Assembly: GCA_947476335.1 (NCBI GenBank)
Contig: CANJQH010000007.1
Span: forward strand, 1 to 64,000
Length of the DNA: 64,000 nucleotides
Source of the DNA: Anaerolineae bacterium
GTDB lineage: Bacteria > Chloroflexota > Anaerolineae > J036 > Brachytrichaceae
Direction of reading: 5' to 3'
The notes under the pieces were generated by a model, which was not told where the DNA came from, ran no database searches, and was given only the letters and a program-made list of their open reading frames with translations. Numbering within the stretch: position 1 is the stretch's first letter; each line of letters begins with the position of its first letter. Below, one piece after another: positions 17,303-25,703 of the stretch. The position numbers and the translations under genes are program-made.

Positions 17303-18109
17303 GTGATTGTTGTAAAAGTCGGCGGCAGCGCCGGAATCGACTACGACTTGTTCTGCGACGATATCGCGCAACTGGTAACAGCAGGCGAGCATGTTGTGCT
17401 GATTCACGGTGGCTCTCACGAGACCAATGTCATCAGTGAAAAGCTCGGCAAACCACCGCGGATTCTCACATCATCGCAGGGCTACACTTCGCGCTACACA
17501 GATTCGGAGACGCTGGATATCTTCGCCATGGTCTACGCCGGCAAGATGAACACGCGCATCGTCGAACGTCTGCAGAAACGCGGAGTCAACGCCGTCGGCC
17601 TGAGCGGCATCGATGGCCGCCTGCTGGAAGGCACGCGCAAAGCCAGCGTACGCGCCGTCATCGATGGCAAACAGGTGCTCGTACGCGACGATTTCACCGG
17701 CAAGGTCGAAAAAGTCAACGCCAGCCTGCTGCACCTGCTGCTCGATGCCGGCTACACGCCGGTGCTCACCCCGCCGGCTGTCAGCTACGAAGGTGAAGCG
17801 ATCAACGTCGACGGCGACCGCGCGGCTGCGATGGTGGCAGCGGCGCTCGGCGCAAAACAGCTGATCATTCTTTCAAACGTCCCCGGCCTGCTGCGCAGCT
17901 TTCCCGACGAAAGTACGCTGATCCGCGACATCCGCTACGCCGACCTCGAGCAGGCGCTCGGGTTTGCCGAAGGCCGTATGAAAAAGAAAGTACTCGGCGC
18001 CACCGAAGCCATCGCCGCCGGCGTGGAACAGGTCATATTCGGCGACGCGCGCCGCGCACGGCCAATCTGGAATTCGATGAACGGCGAAGGCACTGTCATT
18101 CATAAGTGA
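17303..18109 (+). CDS. lysZ: [LysW]-aminoadipate/glutamate kinase, LysZ type
   Basis: This 268-residue amino-acid kinase begins MIVVKVGGSAGI and has the substrate and ATP sites HGGSHETN, GLSGIDGRLLEG, EAINVDGDRAA and GRMKKKVLGA. The insert RKASVRAVIDGKQVLVRDD is typical of LysZ enzymes, which phosphorylate aminoadipate or glutamate carried on LysW, rather than of ArgB. It starts with GTG after a good AAGAGG ribosome site. LysW, LysX and LysY genes are not nearby, so it is an orphan here. An acetylglutamate kinase role remains possible. Confidence 0.85.
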   Translation: MIVVKVGGSAGIDYDLFCDDIAQLVTAGEHVVLIHGGSHETNVISEKLGKPPRILTSSQGYTSRYTDSETLDIFAMVYAGKMNTRIVERLQKRGVNAVGLSGIDGRLLEGTRKASVRAVIDGKQVLVRDDFTGKVEKVNASLLHLLLDAGYTPVLTPPAVSYEGEAINVDGDRAAAMVAAALGAKQLIILSNVPGLLRSFPDESTLIRDIRYADLEQALGFAEGRMKKKVLGATEAIAAGVEQVIFGDARRARPIWNSMNGEGTVIHK

Positions 18110-18127
18110 TGAGCGGTACTTATAAAG

Positions 18128-18322
18128 TCAGGCCTCGATTGATATTTCCCGTAACTACTCAGGCCAGCTATTTTTCCAACGCGAAACACACTATTCTCTC
18201 CCCCGAAGGGGGAGAGAATAGTGTGTTTCGCGGGAAATACTGATTTGGGCCTGAGTAGTTACTATTTCCCGCATTACACGCACCTGTTTCGCGTTGAAAA
18301 ACCGACTGACCTGAGTAGCTAC
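18128..18322. repeat. Old element A copy interrupted by a younger copy
   Basis: The outer sequence (GTCAGGCC... at 18127-18142 and GCATTACACGCACCTGTTTC... to GACCTGAGTAGCTAC at 18308-18322) is a diverged element A. The intact copy at 18151-18262 sits within it, and the host bases TATTTCCC are duplicated on either side. The old copy has lost its hairpin. Confidence 0.85.
18151..18262 (-). mobile_element. Element A, intact 112-bp copy (nested)
   Basis: It has complete terminal repeats and hairpin (CGAAACACACTATTCTC arms, CCCCC-GAA-GGGGG tip). The exact 8-bp flanks TATTTCCC lie at 18143-18150 and 18263-18270. It is inserted into an older element A copy. Confidence 0.95.
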
Positions 18323-18414
18323 GATAAATAACAACGCATAACCGACGACGGCAAGGATAAAAGGGGCATCCGGACAGGCACCTGCTCATCCGGCACAAAT
18401 ATGCTCACAAACTC

Positions 18415-19389
18415 ATGGACCTGTCTTTAATTCTTACAAACCTGCTGAATCCGCCGGTGCTGTTCTTTTTTCTCGGCATCGCAGCGGTACTCGTCAAATC
18501 AGATCTGGAAATCCCACAGCCGCTGCCGAAGTTTTTCTCGCTGTATCTGCTGTTCTCGATCGGATTCAAAGGCGGCATCGAACTCAATCACAGCGGCATG
18601 GACGGTCACGTGCTGTATACGCTCGTCGCTGCGATGGGCATGTCGCTGCTGACGCCACTGTGGCTCTTTCCGCTGCTGCGGCGCCGCTTCGACATCTCCA
18701 ACGCTGCGGCGATTGCGGCGACGTACGGCTCGATCAGCGCCGTCACGTTCATCACGGCCTCGGCGCTGCTCGAGCAGATCGGCATACCGGCGAGCGGCCA
18801 CATGGTGGCAGTGATGGCGCTGATGGAATCACCGGCGATCATCGCCGCGATTGTGCTGGCGCGCCGGGCCGGCGTCAGCAGCGGCAACACTGAAAGCCAC
18901 GGCACAGCCGGGCTGTTGCGCGAGGCGCTGTTCAACGGCTCGGTGCTGCTGCTGCTCGGCAGCCTCGCCATCGGCATGATCACCGGCGCGCGCGGCGCGA
19001 AGGCACTGTATCCGTTCACCAGTGACATTTTTCAAGGATTCCTGAGCCTCTTCCTGCTCGAAATGGGCATCTCGTCGGCGCGCCGCTTCAAAGACCTGCG
19101 CATCTTCGGCATTCGGCCGCTCGTCGTCGCCGTCGGCATTCCGCTGGTAAACGCCACGCTCGGCATCAGCCTGGCCTGGCTCGGCGGGCTCAGCCGCGGA
19201 GATGCGCTGATCTTCACCGTGCTGTGCGCCAGTGCATCCTACATCGCCGTGCCCGCTGTCATGCGCATGTCGCTGCCAGAATCCAACCCCGGACTCTTCG
19301 TGCCGATGGCGCTGGCGATCACGTTCCCTTTCAACGTCGCCATCGGCATTCCACTCTATCTGGGCATCATCGAGCGGCTCTGGCGATAG
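18415..19389 (+). CDS. sbtA: SbtA-family sodium-dependent bicarbonate transporter
   Basis: The 324-residue protein has about ten membrane segments in two inverted halves. Family features include FFFLGIAAVLVKSDLEIP, LFSIGFKGG, TYGSISAVTF, GHMVAVMALMESPAI and CASASYIAVPAVMR. Cyanobacterial SbtA takes up bicarbonate with sodium; non-cyanobacterial members are less studied. No SbtB (PII-like) partner gene is adjacent. A TATGCT hexamer lies 9 bases before the ATG. It follows the nested element A cluster. Confidence 0.87.
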   Translation: MDLSLILTNLLNPPVLFFFLGIAAVLVKSDLEIPQPLPKFFSLYLLFSIGFKGGIELNHSGMDGHVLYTLVAAMGMSLLTPLWLFPLLRRRFDISNAAAIAATYGSISAVTFITASALLEQIGIPASGHMVAVMALMESPAIIAAIVLARRAGVSSGNTESHGTAGLLREALFNGSVLLLLGSLAIGMITGARGAKALYPFTSDIFQGFLSLFLLEMGISSARRFKDLRIFGIRPLVVAVGIPLVNATLGISLAWLGGLSRGDALIFTVLCASASYIAVPAVMRMSLPESNPGLFVPMALAITFPFNVAIGIPLYLGIIERLWR

Positions 19390-19406
19390 GCTGGATTTCA
19401 GATTTC

Positions 19407-19456
19407 GTAACGACTCAAGCTGATCAGTGTTTCACGGGAAATGCTGATCCTTGGCC
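19407..19456. repeat. Element A remnant without hairpin
   Basis: GTAACGACTCAAGC, CAGTGTTTCACGGGAAATGCTGAT and TTGGCCT match parts of element A; the core hairpin and one terminus are lost. Confidence 0.6.
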
Positions 19457-19514
19457 TCATCGGCGGCGGCAACCCCAACTCACAATCACCAGCAAAAACA
19501 CATTCCGTTTGTAA

Positions 19515-21203
19515 TCAGCTCGCAGCCACGTCCCGCAACAGCTCCGGCAGGTACTGCAGCAAGTCACCGGCGAGCATGCCAGCCTCACCATGCGTCGCAC
19601 GCCAGCGCTCACCGGCACGTCCATGCAGATACGCGCCGCACACTGCAGCATCGAACGGCTTCACGCCCTGCGACAACATGCCAAGGATACATCCGGCAAG
19701 CACGTCGCCCGTGCCAGCCGTGGCCATCGCCGGGTTCGCAAACGGCATCACCACCGCGCGCCCTTCCGGCGCCGCAATGACCGTATGCGGCCCCTTCAGC
19801 AACACCACGTGCCCCCATTCCGCCGCATAGCGCAGCGCGATGCCGATGTGATCGCGTTGCACATCGCGCAGCGACGTGCGCGTCAATCGCGACATCTCGC
19901 CGTCGTGCGGCGTCAGCACCGTGCGCGGCGGCAGCAGCTCGTGCCAGTTGTCACGTTTTGCCAACAGATTCAGACCGTCGGCATCCACCACCAAACGCCC
20001 TTCCAGATCGGCTCCAACTGCCTGCAGGAACTGAAAAACAAATTCGCCTGCGGTCTCAGCCTGGCTCATTCCCGGCCCCATCAACACAGGCGCGCGGTTC
20101 CCGCTGATCGACATCCAACGCGTGATCACCGGCACCGATTCCGGCGTCATCGCACCTGGAGATTCATGCAGCGTAATGAACGTCGCCTCACGAATCACAA
20201 CCGCTGCAATAGCCTTGACACTCATCGGCACCGCCAACGTCACCACACCAGCACCGGCACGGTACGCCGCAGTCGCCGAAAGCGCTGGCGCTCCGACAAA
20301 ATCGTCACAGCCGCCGATCACCAGCGGACGTCCGTGCGTGCCCTTGTTGGCGTTCTTCAGCCGCACCGGCAGGAGCGGCGCAACCAGCGCATCATCGGCC
20401 AGCATCGCCGTGGGCACTGGCAGATCAACTGGTGCTGCATCATCGTCGCGCCGATGTGTACCGATGCCGATATCCACCACGACAAGCTCACCGCACGCCG
20501 CAGCGGCCGGATAGCTGTAATGACCGCGCTTCGGCGCGTGAAAAGTGATGGTCAAATCTGCAGGTACCACAGCCACATCGATCTCGCCAGTGTCAAAATT
20601 CATGCCGCTGACGCCGTCGAGCGCGACAAGCAGCGGCAGACGATCAACGCGCAACATGTCGCGCACGTTGGCCACTTCGTTCAAAATATCGCGTAAATCG
20701 CCCTCGATCGGCCGCGATACCCCGGAACCAAGCAGCGCATCGACGACGACGTCCGCACGCAACAGCAGCGACCACAGATCGCCGAGCCGCTGCAGCCGCC
20801 CTTCGCCGCTGGCTTCAACGCCATCGATGTAAATGCCGTCAGCAATCAGATCTTTCAATGTGGCCCGCACATAATCGGTAATCGGGCTGGGTGTGCGCCG
20901 CGCATTGACAACCAGCATATAAATCTGCGGCATCACGCCGAGCCGCGCCAATTCCTTGGCGCAGGCCAGCCCATCACCGCCGTTGTTGCCTTTGCCACAC
21001 AGCACCAGAACGCGCGTCTCCGACGGCGCGCGCGGATTAAAGCGTGGCGAGCGGCGAATCTGGTCGAAGATCACCCGCGCCGCCGCCTGTCCGGCGTTGC
21101 GCATCATCTGCGCATAGGTCGGATTCGCAACGTGATCGGCTCGTCGCTCGATCTCGCGCATCTCAGCCGTCGTCACGATCGGGGTCTGGTTCTTCACTGC
21201 CAT
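19515..21203 (-). CDS. nnr: Bifunctional NAD(P)HX epimerase/dehydratase
   Basis: This 562-residue protein repairs hydrated NAD(P)H. The N-terminal YjeF_N epimerase domain (about 1-240) has VLCGKGNNGGDGL. The C-terminal ADP-dependent dehydratase domain (about 265-560), of ribokinase-like fold, has VVDADGLNLLA, TPHDGEMSRL, LLKGPHTVI and ATAGTGDVLAG with the catalytic aspartate. The start at 21203 follows a weak AAAAGA and fits the family. It is monocistronic and bounded by element A derivatives on both sides. Confidence 0.93.
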   Translation of the reverse strand: MAVKNQTPIVTTAEMREIERRADHVANPTYAQMMRNAGQAAARVIFDQIRRSPRFNPRAPSETRVLVLCGKGNNGGDGLACAKELARLGVMPQIYMLVVNARRTPSPITDYVRATLKDLIADGIYIDGVEASGEGRLQRLGDLWSLLLRADVVVDALLGSGVSRPIEGDLRDILNEVANVRDMLRVDRLPLLVALDGVSGMNFDTGEIDVAVVPADLTITFHAPKRGHYSYPAAAACGELVVVDIGIGTHRRDDDAAPVDLPVPTAMLADDALVAPLLPVRLKNANKGTHGRPLVIGGCDDFVGAPALSATAAYRAGAGVVTLAVPMSVKAIAAVVIREATFITLHESPGAMTPESVPVITRWMSISGNRAPVLMGPGMSQAETAGEFVFQFLQAVGADLEGRLVVDADGLNLLAKRDNWHELLPPRTVLTPHDGEMSRLTRTSLRDVQRDHIGIALRYAAEWGHVVLLKGPHTVIAAPEGRAVVMPFANPAMATAGTGDVLAGCILGMLSQGVKPFDAAVCGAYLHGRAGERWRATHGEAGMLAGDLLQYLPELLRDVAAS

Positions 21204-21262
21204 TCTTTTCACCGAAAATCTCACCCACACGCAACTGAATCAATGACCAGTCGCAAATCATC

Positions 21263-21323
21263 GTAACTACTCAGGCCAGCTAGTTTTCCTACGCGAAACA
21301 CTGATTTGGGCCTGAGTAGGCAC
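21263..21323 (-). mobile_element. Element A derivative lacking the hairpin (61 bp)
   Basis: Both ends are present (GTAACTACTCAGGCC and CCTGAGTAGGCAC) with CCTACGCGAAACAC joined directly to TGATTTGGG, so the central hairpin is deleted. Flanks AAATCATC (21255-21262) and AAATAATC (21324-21331) match at 7 of 8 positions and probably represent the old target duplication. Confidence 0.85.
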
Positions 21324-21585
21324 AAATAATCACAATGCGTAAGAGTGTACTTTGGAAAGGAGTTTTTCATCGTGCAAAAGAAGCTGAACTTTTTTCTCTT
21401 CCGACCTCTTTTAGCTCTTTTAGCTCTTTTTTTTCTTCCAAACCTTTTTATCTCCCAATTCGCCCTTCCCTTCGCATTTTTCACTTCACACCAAACGTCG
21501 GGCGCCCATACGAAAAGCGTGACTAAATCCGAGCAGAGAAATTCACGAATCACACAACGACCGCGCGGTGATAATAAAGTCTTCC
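21324..21585. other. AT-rich intergenic stretch with T tracts
   Basis: This region is far richer in A and T than its surroundings, with CTTTTAGCTCTTTTAGCTC and a run of eight T. A strong GGAAAGGAG lies nine bases before a GTG at 21372 that opens a hydrophobic frame (LLALLALFFLPNLF), but the frame runs into the next gene and is not called. Confidence 0.5.
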
Positions 21586-22686
21586 ATGCAAAATCACACA
21601 GAAAATGCCCCGCACGCAGGAGCGCGCGCGCTTCTGGCTTTCGCTATGCTACTGCTCACTGCATGCAGCAGTTCAAGCGCCCCGCCCGCCGCCAGCGCTG
21701 CACAGACCGGCATGAACGGCGTGAAGGCGCACGTCGTCGGGCGCAGCGCCGCACTGAGCCGCGCAGCAGCGGCGCTGCGCACTGCAGCACAGGCTTACCT
21801 GGAACTCGGGCGCACGACAAATTTCGACTACGCCGCACTCGCCGAAAAAAGCAACAAAGATGTGCTCAAGCGTATTCTTGAAGCGCGCGAAGCCTGGCGC
21901 AATGCCTCCACCGCATACGCTCAAATGGAAGGCATCGTCGCAGGCGTACCTGCACTGGCAGACTTCGACCTGATCCTGGACACCGGCACCTCCGAAGAGG
22001 AAGGGGACGAGAGCGTCGTCCCCTTCGACCTGAAACTGCCCGATGGCCGCACACTGCCGAAGCCGGGCAACCTGTTCGGTGTCCTTGAAGGGACGCTGTG
22101 GGGCACCGTGGCGAAATACCACGGCACGGGCAACGTCAAACTGGATCTGGACGGAGACGGCGCCGTCGGCTTCGGCGATGTGCTGCCCGACGCAAACGTG
22201 CTGGTGGGCGCGGCGGATGCGCTCGTTGATTACGTCGGCCAGCTCGAACGCGCCGCAGGCGAATGGCAGCCGACCGACAAAGACGCCTATCTCGCACTGA
22301 CGATCATGCTGCCGAGCATCGGCGATTACTTCACCGCCTGGAAGGAATCGCGCTTCGTCGCCGGCGACGACAGTGCACACACCGACTACGTGGCAATCTC
22401 ACGCGTCACCGACCTCGATGCGGTGATGATGAGCCTGAAAATTCTTTTTGCCGGCGTCGAGCCACAACTCAACCAGATCGATGCCCAGTCCGCGGGCAAA
22501 CTCAACACCGAACTCAATGCCCTCGCCGATGTCGTTTCCCAAACAGCCAAAGCCGAGGCCGATGGCAAGCACTTCACACCAGCCGAAGCCAGCGCGCTCG
22601 CCGATCGCGCCATGCGGAGCGGTGAGCAGATGGCCGATATCGTGACCACACTCGCACAAAAAACCGGTATCAAACTAGACGAATAG
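21586..22686 (+). CDS. Lipoprotein, possibly imelysin/EfeO-like
   Basis: This 366-residue protein has a signal peptide ending in the lipobox LLTAC, so it is anchored outside the membrane. The mature part is helical. The segment GNLFGVLEGTLWGT recalls the conserved GxHxxE...LWG region of imelysin/EfeO proteins but lacks the histidine, so the assignment is weak. A calcium-loop-like DLDGDGAVGFGDVL sits near residue 190. The ATG at 21586 is chosen over a GTG six codons upstream because it directly precedes the signal peptide. No iron-uptake genes are nearby. Confidence 0.6.
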   Translation: MQNHTENAPHAGARALLAFAMLLLTACSSSSAPPAASAAQTGMNGVKAHVVGRSAALSRAAAALRTAAQAYLELGRTTNFDYAALAEKSNKDVLKRILEAREAWRNASTAYAQMEGIVAGVPALADFDLILDTGTSEEEGDESVVPFDLKLPDGRTLPKPGNLFGVLEGTLWGTVAKYHGTGNVKLDLDGDGAVGFGDVLPDANVLVGAADALVDYVGQLERAAGEWQPTDKDAYLALTIMLPSIGDYFTAWKESRFVAGDDSAHTDYVAISRVTDLDAVMMSLKILFAGVEPQLNQIDAQSAGKLNTELNALADVVSQTAKAEADGKHFTPAEASALADRAMRSGEQMADIVTTLAQKTGIKLDE

Positions 22687-23002
22687 GCCGGAACACCGCC
22701 CACATTTTCTGCCCTGGACAGACGCATCCGCTGACTCTTAGGGGCGGATTGCCCACACGAAAAGCTTCAGCCTCACAGGGCAGTCTTTCTTTTCAGCCAT
22801 GGGCTCACACATCTTCAGTGCTGTGCCCATGGCGACGGGCGGCGCACGGGCGAAGGAAAATCGCGCAAATTTCACTGCAAAGCCGAGATCGCAGATTTTC
22901 TTTCATGTATCAATCCGCGGTATCTGTCCCTCTTCGCGTGCTTCGCGTGAAAAATCTTCTCTTTGCTGAAGTCTGCCGCAACCGCCGAATGCGCCCGAAT
23001 CG
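22687..23002. other. 316-bp intergenic region with hairpin relic (element E)
   Basis: No gene is seen. A stem GCCATGGGC (22796-22804)/GCCCATGGC (22825-22833) follows AGGGCAGTCTTTCTTTTCA. The same leader with a differently spelled stem occurs at 42802-42858. The rest has no recognisable content. Confidence 0.55.
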
Positions 23003-23010
23003 AAAAATCG

Positions 23011-23122
23011 GTAACTGCTCAGGCCAGCCATTTTTCCAACGCCAAACACACTATTCTCTCCCCCTTCGGGGAAGAGAATAGTGTGTTTGGCGGGAAATAT
23101 TGATTTGGGCCTGAGTAGTTAC
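23011..23122 (-). mobile_element. Element A, intact 112-bp copy
   Basis: It has complete ends and a hairpin with a compensated change (CCAAACAC paired with GTGTTTGG instead of CGAAACAC/GTGTTTCG). Exact 8-bp flanks AAAAATCG lie at 23003-23010 and 23123-23130. Confidence 0.94.
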
Positions 23123-23144
23123 AAAAATCGATATAACACTTTTA

Positions 23145-23161
23145 GATAGTGATACACTATC
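23145..23161. promoter_or_regulatory. Small palindrome upstream of the helicase gene
   Basis: GATAGTG and CACTATC flank a 3-base centre, 130 bases before the helicase start. It could be an operator; no regulator gene is adjacent. Confidence 0.35.
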
Positions 23162-23290
23162 GCGCCCCGCTTCGACCACGGTTTACAAGTGCGCCAGCGT
23201 GATTGCTGCGGAAACGGATTTCGGCGCACCATTCAGCATGTCCTGCAAACGCAGTTCGGCATTCCTGCCTTACCATCGTTTCCGCCGGAC

Positions 23291-24631
23291 ATGAGCACAG
23301 GTAACTACTTGACATTCGATCGATTTCAGCTTGACGCGCTCTTGCTTCGTGCCGTGCACGACGCCGGCTATACCACTCCTACGCCCATTCAGGCCGGATC
23401 CATTCCGGTCGCAATGACCGGTACCGACCTCATCGGCACCGCACAAACCGGCACAGGCAAGACCGCCGCATTTGTTCTGCCGCTTCTGCAGCATCTACTG
23501 CAAAAGCCCGAGCGCCGCGGCACCCGCGCGCTTATCCTCTGCCCGACGCGTGAGCTCGCCGAGCAGATTCACGACAGCATCCGCATGTTCGCACGCCATA
23601 CGCGCATGCGCAGCGCCACCGTATACGGCGGCGTCGGCATGGGCATGCAGGAACGCGCCCTCCGCAACGGCACCGAAATCATCGTTGCCTGCCCCGGCCG
23701 CCTGCTCGACCATATCGGCCAGCGCAACGTGGATTTCACCAACGTCGACCACCTCGTGCTTGACGAAGCCGACCGCATGTTCGATATGGGCTTCCTGCCA
23801 CAGGTGAAGCGTATCGTGGCGCTGCTTCCCAAGGAACGACAGACGCTGCTGTTCTCCGCCACCATGACGCGTGAAGTTGAAGACCTCACTCATCACGTGC
23901 TCCGCAATCCGCATCGCATCACGATCGGTTTGCAGAAGCCGGCGGCCACCGTGGCACATGCGCTCTATCCGGTGCCGCAGGCGCTCAAGACGCAGATGCT
24001 CATCGGCCTGCTCCGTCACACCAACGCCTTCTCGATGCTCGTCTTCACGCGCACCAAGCACCGCGCAGACCGACTGTCGCGCGTGCTCGACAAGGCCGGC
24101 TTTCCGTCGGCTGCGCTGCACGGCGATCGCTCGCAGGGCCAGCGCCAGCGCGCGCTTGACAGCTTCAAACGCGGCGACCTGCAGGTGCTCGTCGCAACGG
24201 ATATCGCCTCACGCGGCCTCGACATCGAATCGGTGTCGCACGTCATCAACTTCGACGTGCCGGCCACACCCGAGGATTACATCCACCGCATCGGCCGTAC
24301 CGGGCGCGCCGAGCGCACCGGTGACGCATTCACGCTCATCACCTCCGAAGATCGTGAAATCGTACGCGACATCGAGCGCACACTCGGCAAGCCGATTGAA
24401 CGCCGCACACTGCCGGAGTTCGATTACAACGCCATCGCATCCGATGCGCCGGCGCGCGACGTCCCCCTCACCGAAGGTGCACGGCCGTCGATCGACGACC
24501 GACCGCGCAACAACGAAAATCGCCCGCAGTCGCGACCGCAATCACAGCGGCCCTTCACGACAGGCAGCCCAGACTCCCGCAGCCGCTCGCCCGAAGGCGC
24601 ACGCCCCAGCGGCCCGCGCCGCCGCCGCTGA
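23291..24631 (+). CDS. DEAD-box RNA helicase, RhlE-like
   Basis: This 446-residue protein has every DEAD-box motif in order: FDRFQLDALLLRAV and the Q motif TPTPIQ, Walker A AQTGTGKT, PTRELAEQI, DEAD in VLDEADRMFDMGF, SAT in LFSATM, and HRIGRTGRAERTG. A basic, Arg/Pro/Ser-rich tail of about 75 residues probably contacts RNA. It unwinds short RNA duplexes, likely in ribosome assembly or cold adaptation. The ATG at 23291 is selected by the family N terminus; the 34 codons upstream have no similarity. Confidence 0.93.
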   Translation: MSTGNYLTFDRFQLDALLLRAVHDAGYTTPTPIQAGSIPVAMTGTDLIGTAQTGTGKTAAFVLPLLQHLLQKPERRGTRALILCPTRELAEQIHDSIRMFARHTRMRSATVYGGVGMGMQERALRNGTEIIVACPGRLLDHIGQRNVDFTNVDHLVLDEADRMFDMGFLPQVKRIVALLPKERQTLLFSATMTREVEDLTHHVLRNPHRITIGLQKPAATVAHALYPVPQALKTQMLIGLLRHTNAFSMLVFTRTKHRADRLSRVLDKAGFPSAALHGDRSQGQRQRALDSFKRGDLQVLVATDIASRGLDIESVSHVINFDVPATPEDYIHRIGRTGRAERTGDAFTLITSEDREIVRDIERTLGKPIERRTLPEFDYNAIASDAPARDVPLTEGARPSIDDRPRNNENRPQSRPQSQRPFTTGSPDSRSRSPEGARPSGPRRRR

Positions 24632-24689
24632 TTTTTAGTTGCCACACCTTCGGCCCTAACTGCCGATTGCCGACATACGGTCCTTGGGC

Positions 24690-24695
24690 TATAAC
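24690..24695 (+). promoter_or_regulatory. TATAAC, likely -10 element
   Basis: This hexamer lies 9 bases before the E1-alpha ATG, again suggesting a leaderless or near-leaderless transcript. Confidence 0.4.
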
Positions 24696-24704
24696 GGGGA
24701 CCGT

Positions 24705-25676
24705 ATGACTGCTGCACAACTTCCGCTCGCCGCACGCCAAAAGGCGCTGCGCAGCATGCTCGAAATTCGCATCGCCGAAGACCGCATCCAGGAGATGTTC
24801 ATGGCAAACCTGGTCCGAGGCACAGCTCATCTATGCATCGGCCAGGAAGCCTGCTCCACCGGCATGGCCGCCGCACTCCGCCCAGGTGACACGGTCACGT
24901 GTACCTACCGCGGCCACGGACACGCACTCGCGCTCGGCATGGGCCTGCGCGACCTCATGTCTGAAATGCTCGGTAAAGCTGCCGGCTGCTGCAAAGGCAA
25001 AGGCGGCAGCATGCACATGACCGATGCCAGCATCGGCCTGCTGGGTGCAAACGCCATCGTCGGCGCACAGATCCCCATCGCCGTCGGCGCCGCACTCACC
25101 GCACAGGTGAAAGGCCTGCCGTACATCGCGCTCACGCTCTTCGGCGAAGGCGCAACCAACATCGGCGCATTTCACGAATCGCTCAATATGGCAGCTGTGA
25201 TGAAGCTGCCGGTGCTGTTCTGCTGTGAAAACAACGTCTACGGCGAATACAGCGTCTGGAGCAAAACCACTCCGCTGCAGGACATCGCCGAACGCGCACA
25301 TTCCTACAATATGCCCGGCATCATTGTCGATGGCCAGGATGCCGAAGCTGTGCACGACGCCGTCGCCGCCGCCGCTGCGCGCGCGCGCGCAGGCGAGGGC
25401 CCGACACTGATCGAATTCAAGACCTATCGCTACAAGGGCCACTCGCGCAACGATACTGCGCCATACCGCCCCGCCGGCGAGCTTGACCGCTGGCTGGCGC
25501 GTGATCCGATTCAAATCCTCAAGGCACGCATGATTGCCGACGGCCAGCTCGACGAGGCCGAATTCGAGGAACTGCAGCACGCCGCCCAGGTCGCCGTCGC
25601 CGACGCCGTCGATTTTGCCATGGCCGCACCCTTCCCCTCCCTCGACGAACTCACTCGCGATATTCTGGTGGATTAA
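24705..25676 (+). CDS. 2-oxoacid (pyruvate/acetoin) dehydrogenase E1 alpha subunit
   Basis: This 323-residue protein binds thiamine diphosphate through FGEGATNIGAFHESLNMAA...CCENN (GDG-type motif with E for D) and has the phosphorylation-loop-like region YRYKGHSRND. It decarboxylates a 2-oxoacid together with the beta subunit encoded next. Pyruvate is the likely substrate, but acetoin cannot be excluded. No E2 or E3 gene lies in the window. A TTG seven codons upstream is possible, but the ATG fits the family. Confidence 0.9.
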   Translation: MTAAQLPLAARQKALRSMLEIRIAEDRIQEMFMANLVRGTAHLCIGQEACSTGMAAALRPGDTVTCTYRGHGHALALGMGLRDLMSEMLGKAAGCCKGKGGSMHMTDASIGLLGANAIVGAQIPIAVGAALTAQVKGLPYIALTLFGEGATNIGAFHESLNMAAVMKLPVLFCCENNVYGEYSVWSKTTPLQDIAERAHSYNMPGIIVDGQDAEAVHDAVAAAAARARAGEGPTLIEFKTYRYKGHSRNDTAPYRPAGELDRWLARDPIQILKARMIADGQLDEAEFEELQHAAQVAVADAVDFAMAAPFPSLDELTRDILVD

Positions 25677-25703
25677 CCCGCTGAATTTACAAAGACACTC
25701 CTG

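Noticed and set aside
23189-23290. Longer N terminus of the DEAD-box helicase
   Set aside because: No helicase homology before the ATG at 23291, and the extension has unusual Cys/Arg composition.
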